A stretch of 64,000 nt of DNA from Polyodon spathula (taxonomy: Eukaryota > Chordata > Actinopteri > Acipenseriformes > Polyodontidae). Positions 36,301 to 46,900 of the stretch are shown here, piece by piece. The first letter of the stretch is position 1. Each line of letters starts with the position of its first letter. The notes beneath the pieces are model-generated. The model saw only the letters and a list, made by a program, of their open reading frames with translations, did no database searches and was not told the origin of the DNA. The stretch covers positions 13,700,794 to 13,764,793 of the forward strand of contig NC_054536.1 of the NCBI RefSeq assembly GCF_017654505.1, read 5' to 3'. The position numbers were made by a program, and so were the translations under genes.

Positions 36301-37142
36301 AGATAGCAATACCATACCAGAGATGTCCATGACATGTTTTTTAAGGACTTCAAACTGTTAACCATCTGCCCATTTTCCCTGTTCATATAGTAAAAGCATT
36401 GTTGATTACTGAATAAAGGAACACATTGTGCAGTGGAGTTAAGGCAAGGTAGTTTTAATCCACTGGCTAAGCAATGAAAATTGATCCCATAAGGCGGTGC
36501 ACATAAACGTAAATGTATGCATATTCACGTAAGATCATACCCACCTAAAAAAGGGCTGCTAAAGGCAGATAGCCCAAGTCTCCCAGTACTTCTGGGAGTC
36601 TCCCTGATCCGCATAACACCCTAGCTTCTCCCAAAAACCTCACAGAAACACAAGGCTAAATGCATTCTCTCTGTCTCTTTAAAACTGTACTGTATTTACA
36701 AACATCAAACAGTTGAGGGATTAAAGCCAGTCTTGCCAGTATTTCCTAAACCAGGTATATTAATTAACAGTTCTGAGCGTTATTTGGTCAGTAACATATC
36801 CATCAACTGTATACTGTATAACATTTCACACCTGCTACGGTTTTGAAGGCAGGTTGTAAAATGGAGTTAAAGGACAAAACTGGAACTCAAACTGATGATG
36901 AACACCATTGTTAGAAATAAAATAAAATAAAAGAAATAAATACTTTCTCGCTGGATTATACAAAAACATACCTGTGTAATATTTATGTAAGAAAAGAAGC
37001 CCTGTTATGCTGGTGCCCAGTGCAATTTGGATTTCTCTGTTGGCCATTGTGGGATAAACGATTGCAGGAAGCATGAGTGGAGGTAAGTTCTTGATTTTCC
37101 CTGCTGATTGAATTGACACTTTCCTTGACTATTTCTAGTTTA
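33363..37142. other. Non-coding; possible conserved regulatory DNA near 36 kb
   Basis: No coding or transposon sequence recognised in 3.8 kb, the longest element-free stretch. The part at about 35990-36300 lacks simple repeats and contains clustered homeodomain-type TAATTA and similar cores (for example CGCTAATTATTAATATG). That is compatible with, but no proof of, a conserved regulatory element. An A-rich doublet (AACATTTAGCATGTTGAAGA, and a similar one 60 bp on) lies near 34394. Confidence 0.35.
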
Positions 37143-37143
37143 A

Positions 37144-37194
<51 letters not shown>
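37143..37194. repeat. (TTA)n microsatellite
   Basis: About 17 units. Confidence 0.97.
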
Positions 37195-37197
<3 letters not shown>

Positions 37198-37621
37198 ATC
37201 AATGGAATCAAAGTTTCTTACTTACTACATACAAATATCATTGTCTTTGCGTTTATTGAAGAAATTTATGCTAATTAATGATTACTACAATACGCTATAC
37301 GCATATGATGGGATAGGCAGAACACAAACGTGAACTGTTTATTGTAACTTTTTGTTTACTATTTCTAATATGGGGGGGGGGGGGGTTGCAATTTCATAAA
37401 TTAGATTTTATTTAATTCAATCTGCAAAATCCACAGGAAGTAGTATTTCCCAGCTATTCCAACTGCACTGCACGCTTACACTTTTTGAATCATTTGCTTC
37501 AAGCATTAGGCAACCAGCCAGCATTTCTTACAGAACTCTCTGTTAAAATGATGTTCTAGCTAGTCGACATATGTTTCTTATCATAAACTGCTATATTCAA
37601 TTAATATAAGGATGCAGACCT

Positions 37622-38351
37622 CCCTGGTTACAAAACCAGCTCAAAGCTTAGATACGATCTCCCTTTCCTAAAACCATGTTGACTGTCTCCCAGGATACTG
37701 TTACCAAATAGGTCATTTTCCATTTTGGATCTTATTATAGTTTCCACAAGATTACATATAATAGAAGTCAGGCCTATTGGTCTGTAGTTACCTGGTTTGG
37801 TTTTGTTTCCCTTTTTGTGGATCGGTATTACGTTTGCAATTTTCCAGTCTGTTGGTACAACCCCTGTGTCAAGAGGCTGTTGCATGATCTTGGTTAACGG
37901 TTTGTAAATAACATTTTCCATTTCTTTGAGTACTATTGGGAGGATCTCATCCGGCCCAGGGGATTTGTTTATTTTAAGAGCTCCTAGTCCCTTTAACACT
38001 TCTGCCTCGGTTATACTAAATTTATTTAAAACTGGATAGGAACAGGTTGGCATGTGGGGCATGTTGTCCATATCCTCCTTTGAAAAAACTTGTTAAAAAA
38101 GTAATCATTTAATATTTTATATATTTTTCTTCTTTTATGATTTTGCTGTTTGTGTACGTCCTCTTTGAATGTTCGCTTGCTGTTGTAAACATTTTGTAAC
38201 TGGTTTTAGCCCCTTTAGTAGCGTTCATTTCTATCTCAATCTCTTGGCCTTTCTAGCTTCCTTTTTGACTTGAGTTTGAAGTTCCGAGCACTCGTTCTGT
38301 GTACTTTGTTTTTGGTCCCTTCTAAACGCTCTGTAAAGTGCCTTTTTTCAC

Positions 38352-38354
<3 letters not shown>
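37622..38354 (-). pseudogene. CR1-like LINE RT fragment, internal piece
   Basis: Same family as the long LINE at 44.7-46.9 kb. The 147-codon open part (37628-38071) covers the RT entry: VLKGLGALKINKSPGPDEIL, then GVVPTDWKIANVIPIHKKGN, then NYRPIGLTSIICNLVETI and HGFRKGRS. Upstream on the minus strand to 38354 the linker between endonuclease and RT continues in a shifted frame (Lys/Arg-rich). Truncated at both ends: it lacks the FADD active site, and its 5' end abuts an (AT)n array. A TAA in the linker at about 38094 and frameshifts make it inactive. Confidence 0.9.

Positions 38355-38436
<82 letters not shown>
38355..38436. repeat. (AT)n microsatellite at a LINE-LINE junction
   Basis: About 41 AT units lying exactly between two reverse-transcriptase fragments of different LINE families, both on the minus strand. 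Confidence 0.98.
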
Positions 38437-38439
<3 letters not shown>

Positions 38440-39345
38440 TTTACAACCAATGTCATCCATGTATGCTTTAATTGGTGGCAGTCACATTCCAGCAGCCAAG
38501 CGTTCTCCTCCCACTACCCATTTTGATGTTGTAATAATTACTTCCATTGCCAGGGTAAAAGCCAGTGGAGAAATGGTGCTACCATTATTCCAATTTCTAG
38601 ACATTGCCATGTAGTGGTGAATTCCGAAGTTTGACAAACAAAATAGAAAATGAAGTAGGCTTTCACTACGTTTGTTATGGTCCTTGGTACACTGAAAAAA
38701 TCAGATGCTGCCCAAAGAAGCTCATTTTGTACTGAACTGTATGCATTGGCTAAATTCAGGAATGTCACAAGGAGCTCCTTCCTCTCCTTTTTTAGCTGTT
38801 TGAATTTGCTACCAGATCACACTGATGTGCACCCTTGGAAACCTGGAATGCCAGTTTTCTGTACTGAAGTGTCAATAAAGCAGTTCTTCAATAGATAAGC
38901 TAACAAACTGCAACAATTCTGAAGAAAATCTTGCCTTCCACATTTAACAGGGACATAGGGCGAAACTGACCGATACTAGTAGAATCTTTTTCTTTGGGTA
39001 TAACCTGTTTTTCCCATGCTAGGTTCATCAATTTCTACAGGATTCGTAGACCACCAGGAACACTCTTGTATACTGTGTATGGAGCTCTATTAGGCCCAAG
39101 AGATGATGCCCTTGCCTTTTTCACAGCTTGCTCTAGTTCTTTCCACTTAGGTGTGCAGTCCTCCATTTGGTATTCTAGCGTATTGATAGATGGGATGTCC
39201 GTTTTCAATCTGTGTGTTTCTGCAAGATTTCTCTCCAGCTCAGACATAGGTGATAATAATAATAATATAGTAACAATAAAAAAAAAAAATCTCAGTTTGA
39301 ATATAGTTAAATGTGCTTCATGCTGCAGGATTCTTTGCAACATTT
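38437..39345 (-). pseudogene. Second LINE family, RT fragment
   Basis: A non-LTR RT distinct from the CR1 and L2 types. Read on the minus strand from right to left: an N-terminal block ELERNLAETHRLKTDI, then KKARASSLGPNRAPYTVYK; then (frame-shifted) IPKEKDSTSIGQFRPMSLLN (RT2-like block); then FLNLANAYSSVQNELLWAAS (block with the first catalytic Asp, here Asn); then PRTITNVVKAYF and TTTWQCLEIGIM; and finally KAYMDDIG, which has the catalytic Asp pair and lies immediately against the (AT)n array. Many stops. The rest of the RT is missing. I cannot name the clade confidently. Confidence 0.75.
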
Positions 39346-41260
39346 ATTGGCCACATTCCGCTGTTGTTGTTAATATCATGTTGTACTTGTATTGAATCAA
39401 GGCAATGGTTCCAATAATGGAGTTTTTTTTTTTTTTTTTTTTTCTCAGTCAGAATGTCACGGGTGAGGTGACCAGTGGTAAACGTAGGTAAGTATTTAAC
39501 TTGCTCTGTACCAACTACCCCACCTTGTGTTTGAAAAGAGCAAGGACCTTTATGACCTAGTAATAGTAAACCTTTCCTTAGCAAGTACTTTATATCCCCA
39601 GGGGTCCAACACACACACACAGACATAATGGAACCTTAGGTAGGTCAAAACCATTTTTATTGTTTCTCAACAGGGTGATAGACATCTTCCAAACCAAACA
39701 AAACAAAAGAGGATTAAAAAAAAAAGGGAAAACCTTATTGAAAAAAAAGGGAATCCCCTCCTGCTAGTAAAATTCTAAAAAAATACAAATAATGTTCATG
39801 CTTAGCTGTAACATAAGGAGTCCAGTAATATGTCAAATGTCAGTCTTTAGTTGGTTCCTGGGCTGTCCAGCTGTCCCTCGTCTCAACATCCACTGTCCTC
39901 TGAGCCCAAACCGCCAATGGCCCTCACTGCAACGACCCCCGAACTGCTGATAAATATGGAGACAGAGATCCCGGGAAACCTGAGATGGGAAAGGAGGCAA
40001 AGATGGGAGGCCGTCAGGAACATTTACACAGGTAAGTAGAACCATCATATTCACCCCTGTGGTCCAACTGGTTATGTCCCACTGGCCTATCTTTGGCCCT
40101 CGCGAATCAGCCTCTCCTCTGTTCTGGAACCCAGCTGTTGACCCTGGACTGGACCACTGGACCGCAACCCTCAATGTTGGACAGGTAAGTATCACCCTGG
40201 ACTGGCCTAGGGCATGCCCTAACAGAACACATACACAGAGCAGACTCAGTGTGGGTAACTATGAGTTATCTATATAACATGTACAGTTTGTTAAAAGTAT
40301 TAAAAATGGATAGATAATAATAAATGTCACTTCCCTTCTTTTAACCAGCAGCAAACTTGTATTCTCGCCCAGATAATCCACTCTATGAACTGCAGCTATT
40401 CTCTTCGGCAATCCCCCCTTCTTTCCATTTGCAGGAAGCAGGTCTTCCGACGCAGTCCACTCGAACCTGGGAGACCTCTTCAATGAAGCCAGACCAACAA
40501 CAAGCACTCGTAGCGAGCGATGTGTCCAACATGCTCAGTGACGGCAAGAAGGGAGAGATAACATTTACACAGTTCCACGAGAGTATACAATAAAGCATCT
40601 TCTAAAATCCCATGAGTCTTACAGCGTCTGTTATACAGCCCAATATAAACGGTGTAAGAAAGAAACTCAACACTATGTTGGGGCAGCACAAAACAATAAA
40701 GAAAACATCCAAAAAAGTAAACATAAAAGTCACAACACAGTCCCATTTAAAAAAAAAAATCCAAAATGACCAAAAAGAAATCCAAATCAGTTCTTTACCC
40801 TCCTGTCAGAATTCTTTCTTCAGTGTAGCAGATTATTTCCATTTCTTCTTTCCTTCCATTTGTATAATAAGTCCAACAAAGCCTGTTTTCGTTTTCATTT
40901 TCACACCCACACCCCAACCCCAACCCCAACCCCAACTGCTTTCCTAAACCTCTTCTCTTTCTTCTTTCTGTCCTTCCCTTTTATATCCCCCTGGATGCTC
41001 AATCTCCCCTCTCATTCGCTCAGCTAATTGTATGGAGGGACTTCCTACTAATGTAGGTAAAGTGCTCATGCAGATGGTAAAATACAGTGCACACAAAAAT
41101 AAACAGTGATTCGAATCGACAGATTCCAAGGAGTAAGTAAAATAAAAAATACAAAAAAAATAAAATCAGATAAGTGTTCATAGTGTGAAGAAAGAGAGTT
41201 TAACACAATAATAAACCATTCAAGTGCATAAATAATAATTATAAAATGTCACTTGTGACA
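39346..41260. other. Unresolved repeat-like region, possible long LTR on minus strand
   Basis: Bounded by TGTCACGGGTGAGG at 39455 and ACTTGTGACA ending at 41260. On the minus strand a TATA motif (GGATATAAAAGGGAAGG) lies near 40978 and a poly(A)-type AATAAA near 39656. If it is an LTR it would be about 1.8 kb, unusually long; no target duplication is present. It contains poly-T at 39423-39443 and (CCCCAA)n at about 40913-40935. Short ORFs have no domain. Confidence 0.3.
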
Positions 41261-41492
41261 GGAGCACAACATATTTTACACAAAGCAAAAGTATAGGCAA
41301 GTATATCTTGCTGCTCTTTCTCTTTCTGTCGTTTTTCTTATGTATCCCTTATGTATCACTGTTTGTTCTAACTTTATTGTTCATCGGTCTCTCTATGGCA
41401 AACACAATAGTGCAAAACGAAACTTAAAAGGTGCAGTCCTCCAAATCCAAACTGATAAATAAACATAAATATTTCAGTCTTATATTAACTAA

Positions 41493-41613
41493 CATGGCAT
41501 CCAAGCAAAGCATTATGTGGAATTTCTTAATCAAGCAAGAGAAAAGATTTTTTCTTTGCAAACTCTGCCAAGGAAATATTTTATTCAAAAGAAGCACTAG
41601 CACATTTATTTAA
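41493..41613 (+). pseudogene. BED-type zinc finger fragment (hAT/ZBED-like)
   Basis: An ATG-led frame MASKQSIMWNFLIKQEKRFF followed by LCKLCQGNI and STSTFI fits the start of a BED finger (aromatic, then Cys-x2-Cys, then Thr-Ser before the His pair). A stop comes just where the His residues should be. No further transposase domain follows. Probably the N-terminus of a dead hAT element. Confidence 0.5.
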
Positions 41614-42294
41614 AAATATTTTTATTTAACTCTAAACAAAAGAGGTACACATTTTGTAAGTGTGTGAGTAATGTTTTTCTCATACTGATTTAATTGTGTT
41701 ATTTGCACCTTATGCATTTTGGAGTGTGTATGCTTTTTCTTAGTTAATCTACTTCATTAAAATAAAAAAATAAAAGTTTTGAGTTTTCTGGGGTACACAA
41801 TACTTTAGTTGTGTGTTTATTTATTGTTAAATAAATGGTACTTATTTGATCTTTTTGGTAAGAAACTATATAGTGTGCAATAACTGTAGATAATACATTC
41901 AGCATTGGAACTCGCACGGATATTATTAATAATAAGAGTTCTCACTGATATAAACCCAACAGGATGTTGTTATGATGTTGTTTTCTTTGCGATTTAGTTC
42001 CTGAGAATAGTTGCTGCAGTTATGATTATTATTATTGAGGTGTAAGTGCCGCTAATGCAAAGCTTGTTTTAACGTTGTCTTTATCATGCCGGACAGAAAC
42101 CCGTGCTCACAATTGCATTGTCAGATGTTCTACATTTCTTTAAATTCTCAAATTAATAATTGATATCCGTGTAGTAAAAAGAGACCCATGTTGTGTCAGG
42201 TAATTTTTTGTATTTTTATGTATTTTTTTTTTATAAATTTAGTCGTTGCCAATTATTTTTGTTATTTTCTCTCAACTTGAAATGCCCAATTATT
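41614..42294. other. Non-coding, no recognisable element
   Basis: AT-rich spacer; nothing recognised. Confidence 0.5.
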
Positions 42295-42709
42295 ATTTCA
42301 GCTCAAGCTCATCGCTACCACCCCTGCGTTGACTCGGGAGCGGCGACGATGAACACACGCTGTCCTCTGAAACATGTGCTGTCAGCCGCCTGCTTATTTA
42401 CACACTGCAAATTCACCATGCAACCACCCAGGAGCTAAAGCTTTGGAGAACAACGCAGCTCCCGGGCAGCTAAGCCCGCAGGCACCCGGCCAGACTACAG
42501 GGGTCGCTAGTGAGCAGTGAGCCGAGGACACGCTGGCCAACCTAGACCCCCAAGCGATGCTCAACCAGTTGAGCGCGACCTCCTGGGAACACCCGTCTAC
42601 GGTTGGCTGTGGAATAGCCCAAACTCGAACCGGCGATGTCCAGGCTATAGGGTGCAATCTGCACTCACGCAGAGCACCTTTACTGGATGCGTCACTTGGG
42701 AACTCCTGG
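42295..42709 (-). mobile_element. tRNA-derived SINE, about 410 bp
   Basis: On the minus strand the head reads TCCCAAGTGACGCATCCAGT then AAAGGTGC (A-box region) and about 55 bp on GCCGGTTCGAGTTT (B-box GGTTCGAG), the internal RNA polymerase III promoter of a tRNA. The GC-rich body continues to about 42300, where AT-rich sequence resumes. GC content contrasts sharply with the flanks. From memory it resembles an abundant repeat of sturgeon/paddlefish-like genomes; I could not check that. Confidence 0.7.
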
Positions 42710-42729
42710 GTCAGGTAATTTAAAAACTG

Positions 42730-43657
42730 TCAGTCAACCATATCAAGAGCTCTGCATAAGACTGGCCTGTATGGGAGGGTGGCAAGAAAGAAGCCGTTAC
42801 TCAAAAAGTACCATCTGAAAGCACGTCTGGATTTTGCCAGAAAGCATGAGAGTGACCCAGCTGCGATGTGGGAAAAGATTTTGCGGTCAGATGAGACCAA
42901 GATAGAGCTTTTTGGCCAAAACTCAAAGTGCTATGTGTGGCGCAAACCTAACACTTCCCATGCCTCAAGACACACCATCCCTACAGTGAAGTATGGTGGT
43001 GGCATCATCATGCTGTGGGGATGCTTCTCATCAGCAGGGACTGGGCATCTTGTTACAATTGAAGGAAGAATGGATGGAGCAAAATACAGGAGAATCTGCT
43101 TCAGTCTGCTAAAAAACTGAAGCTTGAGAGGAAATTCACCTTTCAGCAGGATAATGATCCCAAGCACAAGGCCAAAGCAACACTGGAGTGGCTCAAGAAC
43201 AAAAAGGTGAATGTCCTACAGTGAAGTCAAAGTCCTGATCTCAATCCCATTGAGAAGCTGTGGCACTATTTGAAAATTGGGGTCCGCAAACGTCGTCCAA
43301 CCAACATGAACAACCTAGCAAATCTGCCAAGAAGAATGGGCCAAAATCCCTCCCACACTGTGTGCAACGCTGGTATATACTTAGCCCAAAAGACTTAAAG
43401 CTGTTATTGCAGCGAAAGGTGGCTCTACCAAATATTAATGTGTGGGGGTTGAATACTTATGCAAGCAAGATATTTCAGTTTTTTATTTTTCTTAAAAATA
43501 TTTCCCAACATAAAACCAATGTCACCTTACAATAATTGATTTTGAGTTTAAGTGTTTTAAAGTAAAATATCAAACAGAATGAAATTTCAATGTACCATTT
43601 GTAATTTGGTAATATGAGAGAATTGGTCAGCAGTCTGAATACTTTTGCAAGCCACTG
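42730..43657 (+). mobile_element. Tc1-like transposon copy 1, 5'-truncated
   Basis: Tc1/mariner DD34E element. It begins inside the transposase (block [20 protein letters not shown]) directly after the SINE. The catalytic blocks are [11 protein letters not shown], then [10 protein letters not shown], then LNPIEKLW, which supply Asp, Asp and Glu. A stop replaces the Trp before SQSPDLNP, and a frameshift lies near 43085. The right end has two direct-repeat motifs about 190 bp apart: TTGAATACTTATGCAAGC (43445) and CTGAATACTTTTGCAAGCCA (43635). It closes at CACTG next to TA (43658-43659). This IR/DR layout is like that of Sleeping Beauty-type elements. Confidence 0.88.
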
Positions 43658-43659
43658 TA

Positions 43660-44678
43660 TATATCACTCACACACCATTTCGCGATTTGAACATAACCAA
43701 ATTTGGAAAGACCGAAATTAAATTTATTTTTTGGTGTTAAATTAATTATTTCGCTCAAATTGCGAAGTGTAAATCATTGACTAAGACAAGATCAAAGAAG
43801 AAGACAAAAACATCTGCATCGGACTTCATACGAAGCGATTTAAACAAATTGCAAAATAACAATCAGAGAGAATCAGAGAAAAATAGAAAGCCAATGACAT
43901 TTACCCAAAAAGATTGTACAGATTACACACAGCTACCCTATTTAAGGCATGTTAAGATCTTTCATCATTTGTATAGTATAAAACAACAATGATTCTTGGC
44001 ATTGATGCAGGAAATGGAACTTGTCACTACTTCACATCTGTTAGGATACATCCACTTGTTGACAAAGCTCATGATATTGCTTTACCCATGCAATAGCCAA
44101 AGACTAAATTCATATTGTTTGATGTTCATTATATGCACAGACGTTTCACCTGGTGGGAATGCAATAATGTTTTAATGTTTCAGCTAGTTGTAGTGTGGCA
44201 TGTAAAGTGCATATGGCTACATAAGACTGAAATGAACTATATGTATGAAAAAAATTGAGACATTTAACACATTATAAATTAATGACTTTTTTTTCATTGC
44301 TGAGCACAAGATGAATTGATGTAATTTCCATTCTGAGACACAAATTTAATTCATCATTGTTTTCAAAAGAGAGACATTTTATATATATAGTTTTAGTTGG
44401 AGGCAAACTGCAATGTACAAATGACTAGAAATAATGGCCTGACATAAACTGAAGAAACTCACACAGATTGTTAAGAGATGTTTTCACACGTCCACTTCTT
44501 TAATAATTTAAGCAATGTCAGTATTTAGATCTGCCACTGTTAAGATCAACTGATTAGTGTCCAGATGGCACACTGCTGTACTCTCAATAAAGTGTCCAGT
44601 AGAAATCAGACATCTCACTTCCACATTGTATTTTAACCTCAGGGCATAGCCAATGTACTTTATGTTTACAAGCCATTT
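43660..44678. other. Non-coding, no recognisable element
   Basis: AT-rich spacer between the Tc1 copy and the LINE. Nothing recognised. Confidence 0.5.
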
Positions 44679-46900
44679 GGTCTGACGTGGTCTCATTTGA
44701 AGTGTTTTTTAAATCCCCAAAAGAAATGACTAAAGCTAAGGTTTACAATTTTAGAAAAGCAAACTATGAAGGTATGAAACAGAGACTAACAGAAGTAGAT
44801 TGGAGTAAAATAGAGAAAACACCCACAGAAGAAGGATGGTTGTTCTTCAAAAATGTAGTACTAGAGGCACAAAACAATTATATCCCTAAAGTAGACAAAT
44901 CTAAATGTAAAACTAAATTGCCAAAATGGTTTAATAGATCAATTAAAAAAAATATTCAGCGAAAAAAGGCACTTTACAGAGCATTAAAAAAGGACCAAAA
45001 AGAAAGTACGCAGAAAGAGTACACAGAACTGCAAACGCAAGTCAAAAAGGAAGTTAGAAAGGCCAAGAGAGAAATAGAAATAAACATTGCTAAGGGAGCT
45101 AAAACCAATTCCAAAATGTTTTTCCAATATTACAACAGCAAGAGAACATTCAAAGAGGAGATTAAATGTTTAAGAGATACAAATGGCAAAATCGTAGATG
45201 AAGAAAAAAAAATAGCAAATATGTTAAATGATTACTTTTCACAAGTTTTTACAAAGGAAGATACTGACAACATGCCCCACATGTCATCCAGTTCCTGTCC
45301 AGTTTTAAATAACTTTAGCATAACTGAGGCAGAAGTGTTAAAGGGACTAGGAGCTCTTAAAATAAACAAATCCCCTGGGCCGGATGAGATCCTCCCAGTA
45401 GTACTCAAAGAAATGAAAGAAGTAATTTACAAACCGCTAACCAAGATCATGCAGCAGTCTCTTGACACAGGGGTGGTACCGACAGACTGGAAAATTGCAA
45501 ACGTAATACCGATCCACAAAAAGGGAAACAAAACTGAACCAGGTAACTACAGACCAGTAAGCCTGACTTCTATTATATGCAAACTTATGGAAACTATAAT
45601 AAGATCCAAAATGGAAAATTACCTATATGGTAACAGGGTACTGGGAGACAGTCAACATGGTTTTAGGAAAGGGAGATCGTGTCTAACTAACTTGCTTGAT
45701 TTTTTTGAGGATGCAACATCGATAATGGATAATTGCAAAGCATATGACATGGTTTATTTAGATTTCCAGAAAGCTTTTGACAAAGTCCCGCACAAAAGAT
45801 TAATTCTCAAACTGAACGCAGTTGGGATTCAAGGAAACACATGTACATGGATTAGGGAGTGGTTAACATGTAGAAAACAGAAAGTACTGATTAGAGGAAA
45901 AACCTCAGAATGGAGTGTGGTAACCAGCGGTGTACCACAGGGATCAGTATTAGGTCCTCTGCTATTCCTAATCTACATTAATGATTTAGATTCTGGTATA
46001 GTAAGCAAACTTGTTAAATTTGCAGACGACACAAAAATAGGAGGAGTGGCAAACACTGTTGCAGCAGCAAAGGTCATTCAAAATGATCTAGACAAGATTC
46101 AGAACTGGGCAGACACATGGCAAATGACATTTAATAGAGAAAAGTGTAAGGTACTGCACGCAGGAAATAAAAATGTACATTATAAATATCATATGGGAGA
46201 TATTGAAATTGGAGAAGGAATCTATGAAAAAGACCTAGGAGTTTTTGTTGACTCAGAAATGTCTTCATCTAGACAATGTGGGGAAGCTATAAAAAAGGCT
46301 AACAAGATGCTCGGATACATTGTGAAAAGTGTTGAATTTAAATCAAGGGAAGTAATGTTAAAACTGTACAATGCACTAGTAAGACCTCATCTTGAATATT
46401 GTGTTCAGTTCTGGTCACCTCGCTATAAAAAAGATATTGCTGCTCTAGAAAGAGTGCAAAGAAGAGCGACCAGAATTATTCCGGGCTTAAAAGGCATGTC
46501 ATATGCAGACAGGCTAAAAGAATTGAATCTGTTCAGTCTTGAACAAAGAAGACTACGTGGCGACCTAATTCAAGCATTCAAAATTCTAAAAGGTATTGAC
46601 AGTGTCGACCCAAGGGACTTTTTCAGCCTGAAAAAAGAAACAAGGACCAGGGGTCACAAATGGAGTTTAGAAAAAGGGGCATTCAGAACAGAAAATAGGA
46701 GACACTTTTTTACACAGAGAATTGTGAGGGTCTGGAATCAACTCCCCAGTAATGTTGTTGAAGCTGACACCCTGGGATCCTTCAAGAAGCTGCTTGATGA
46801 GATTTTGGGACCAATAAGCTACTAACAACCAAACGAGCAAGATGGGCCGAATGGCCTCCTCTCGTTTGTAAACTTTCTTATGTTCTTATGTTCTTATGAT
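44679..46900 (+). mobile_element. CR1-like LINE, 5'-truncated, open RT frame
   Basis: A non-LTR retrotransposon that starts at the very end of the apurinic-endonuclease domain (SDVVSFEV, where SDH is expected) and runs to a 3' tail of TTCTTATG repeats (46875-46898). Tandem octamers rather than poly-A are the signature of CR1-type LINEs. The 3' UTR is very short: stop at 46823-46825, then GATGGGCCGAATGGCCTCCT and the tail. Sequence quality of the frame suggests a recent insertion. No target duplication was found. It is 5'-truncated, so it cannot move by itself. Confidence 0.9.
44687..46825 (+). CDS. CR1-like LINE reverse transcriptase, 712 codons open
   Basis: Reverse transcriptase that would copy LINE RNA at a nicked target. 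Codons about 1-200 are the basic linker following the endonuclease (Lys/Arg-rich, coiled-coil-like). RT blocks follow: INKSPGPDEILP (about 230), NYRPVSLTSIICKLMETI (about 285), QHGFRKGRS (about 325), VYLDFQKAFDKVPHKRL (first catalytic Asp, about 360), TSGVPQGSVLGPLLFLIYIN (about 415) and FADDT at 445-449 with the catalytic Asp pair. The C-terminal part has RPHLEYCVQFWSP and QRRATRIIPGL, typical of CR1/jockey-group proteins. All catalytic residues are intact and no stop occurs. The first Met is just an internal Met of a truncated polyprotein; the endonuclease is missing. It is a transposon gene, not a host gene. Confidence 0.92.
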   Translation: MVSFEVFFKSPKEMTKAKVYNFRKANYEGMKQRLTEVDWSKIEKTPTEEGWLFFKNVVLEAQNNYIPKVDKSKCKTKLPKWFNRSIKKNIQRKKALYRALKKDQKESTQKEYTELQTQVKKEVRKAKREIEINIAKGAKTNSKMFFQYYNSKRTFKEEIKCLRDTNGKIVDEEKKIANMLNDYFSQVFTKEDTDNMPHMSSSSCPVLNNFSITEAEVLKGLGALKINKSPGPDEILPVVLKEMKEVIYKPLTKIMQQSLDTGVVPTDWKIANVIPIHKKGNKTEPGNYRPVSLTSIICKLMETIIRSKMENYLYGNRVLGDSQHGFRKGRSCLTNLLDFFEDATSIMDNCKAYDMVYLDFQKAFDKVPHKRLILKLNAVGIQGNTCTWIREWLTCRKQKVLIRGKTSEWSVVTSGVPQGSVLGPLLFLIYINDLDSGIVSKLVKFADDTKIGGVANTVAAAKVIQNDLDKIQNWADTWQMTFNREKCKVLHAGNKNVHYKYHMGDIEIGEGIYEKDLGVFVDSEMSSSRQCGEAIKKANKMLGYIVKSVEFKSREVMLKLYNALVRPHLEYCVQFWSPRYKKDIAALERVQRRATRIIPGLKGMSYADRLKELNLFSLEQRRLRGDLIQAFKILKGIDSVDPRDFFSLKKETRTRGHKWSLEKGAFRTENRRHFFTQRIVRVWNQLPSNVVEADTLGSFKKLLDEILGPISY

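Noticed and set aside
38236..38614. ORFs with long Ile-Tyr repeats
   Set aside because: Frames through the (AT)n array; only the flanking residues (MDDIGCKI and the Lys-rich linker) belong to the LINE fragments.
39455..41260. Full 1.8-kb LTR
   Set aside because: Terminal TGTCAC/GTGACA and promoter-like motifs exist, but there is no target duplication or second copy, so it is kept only as an unresolved region.
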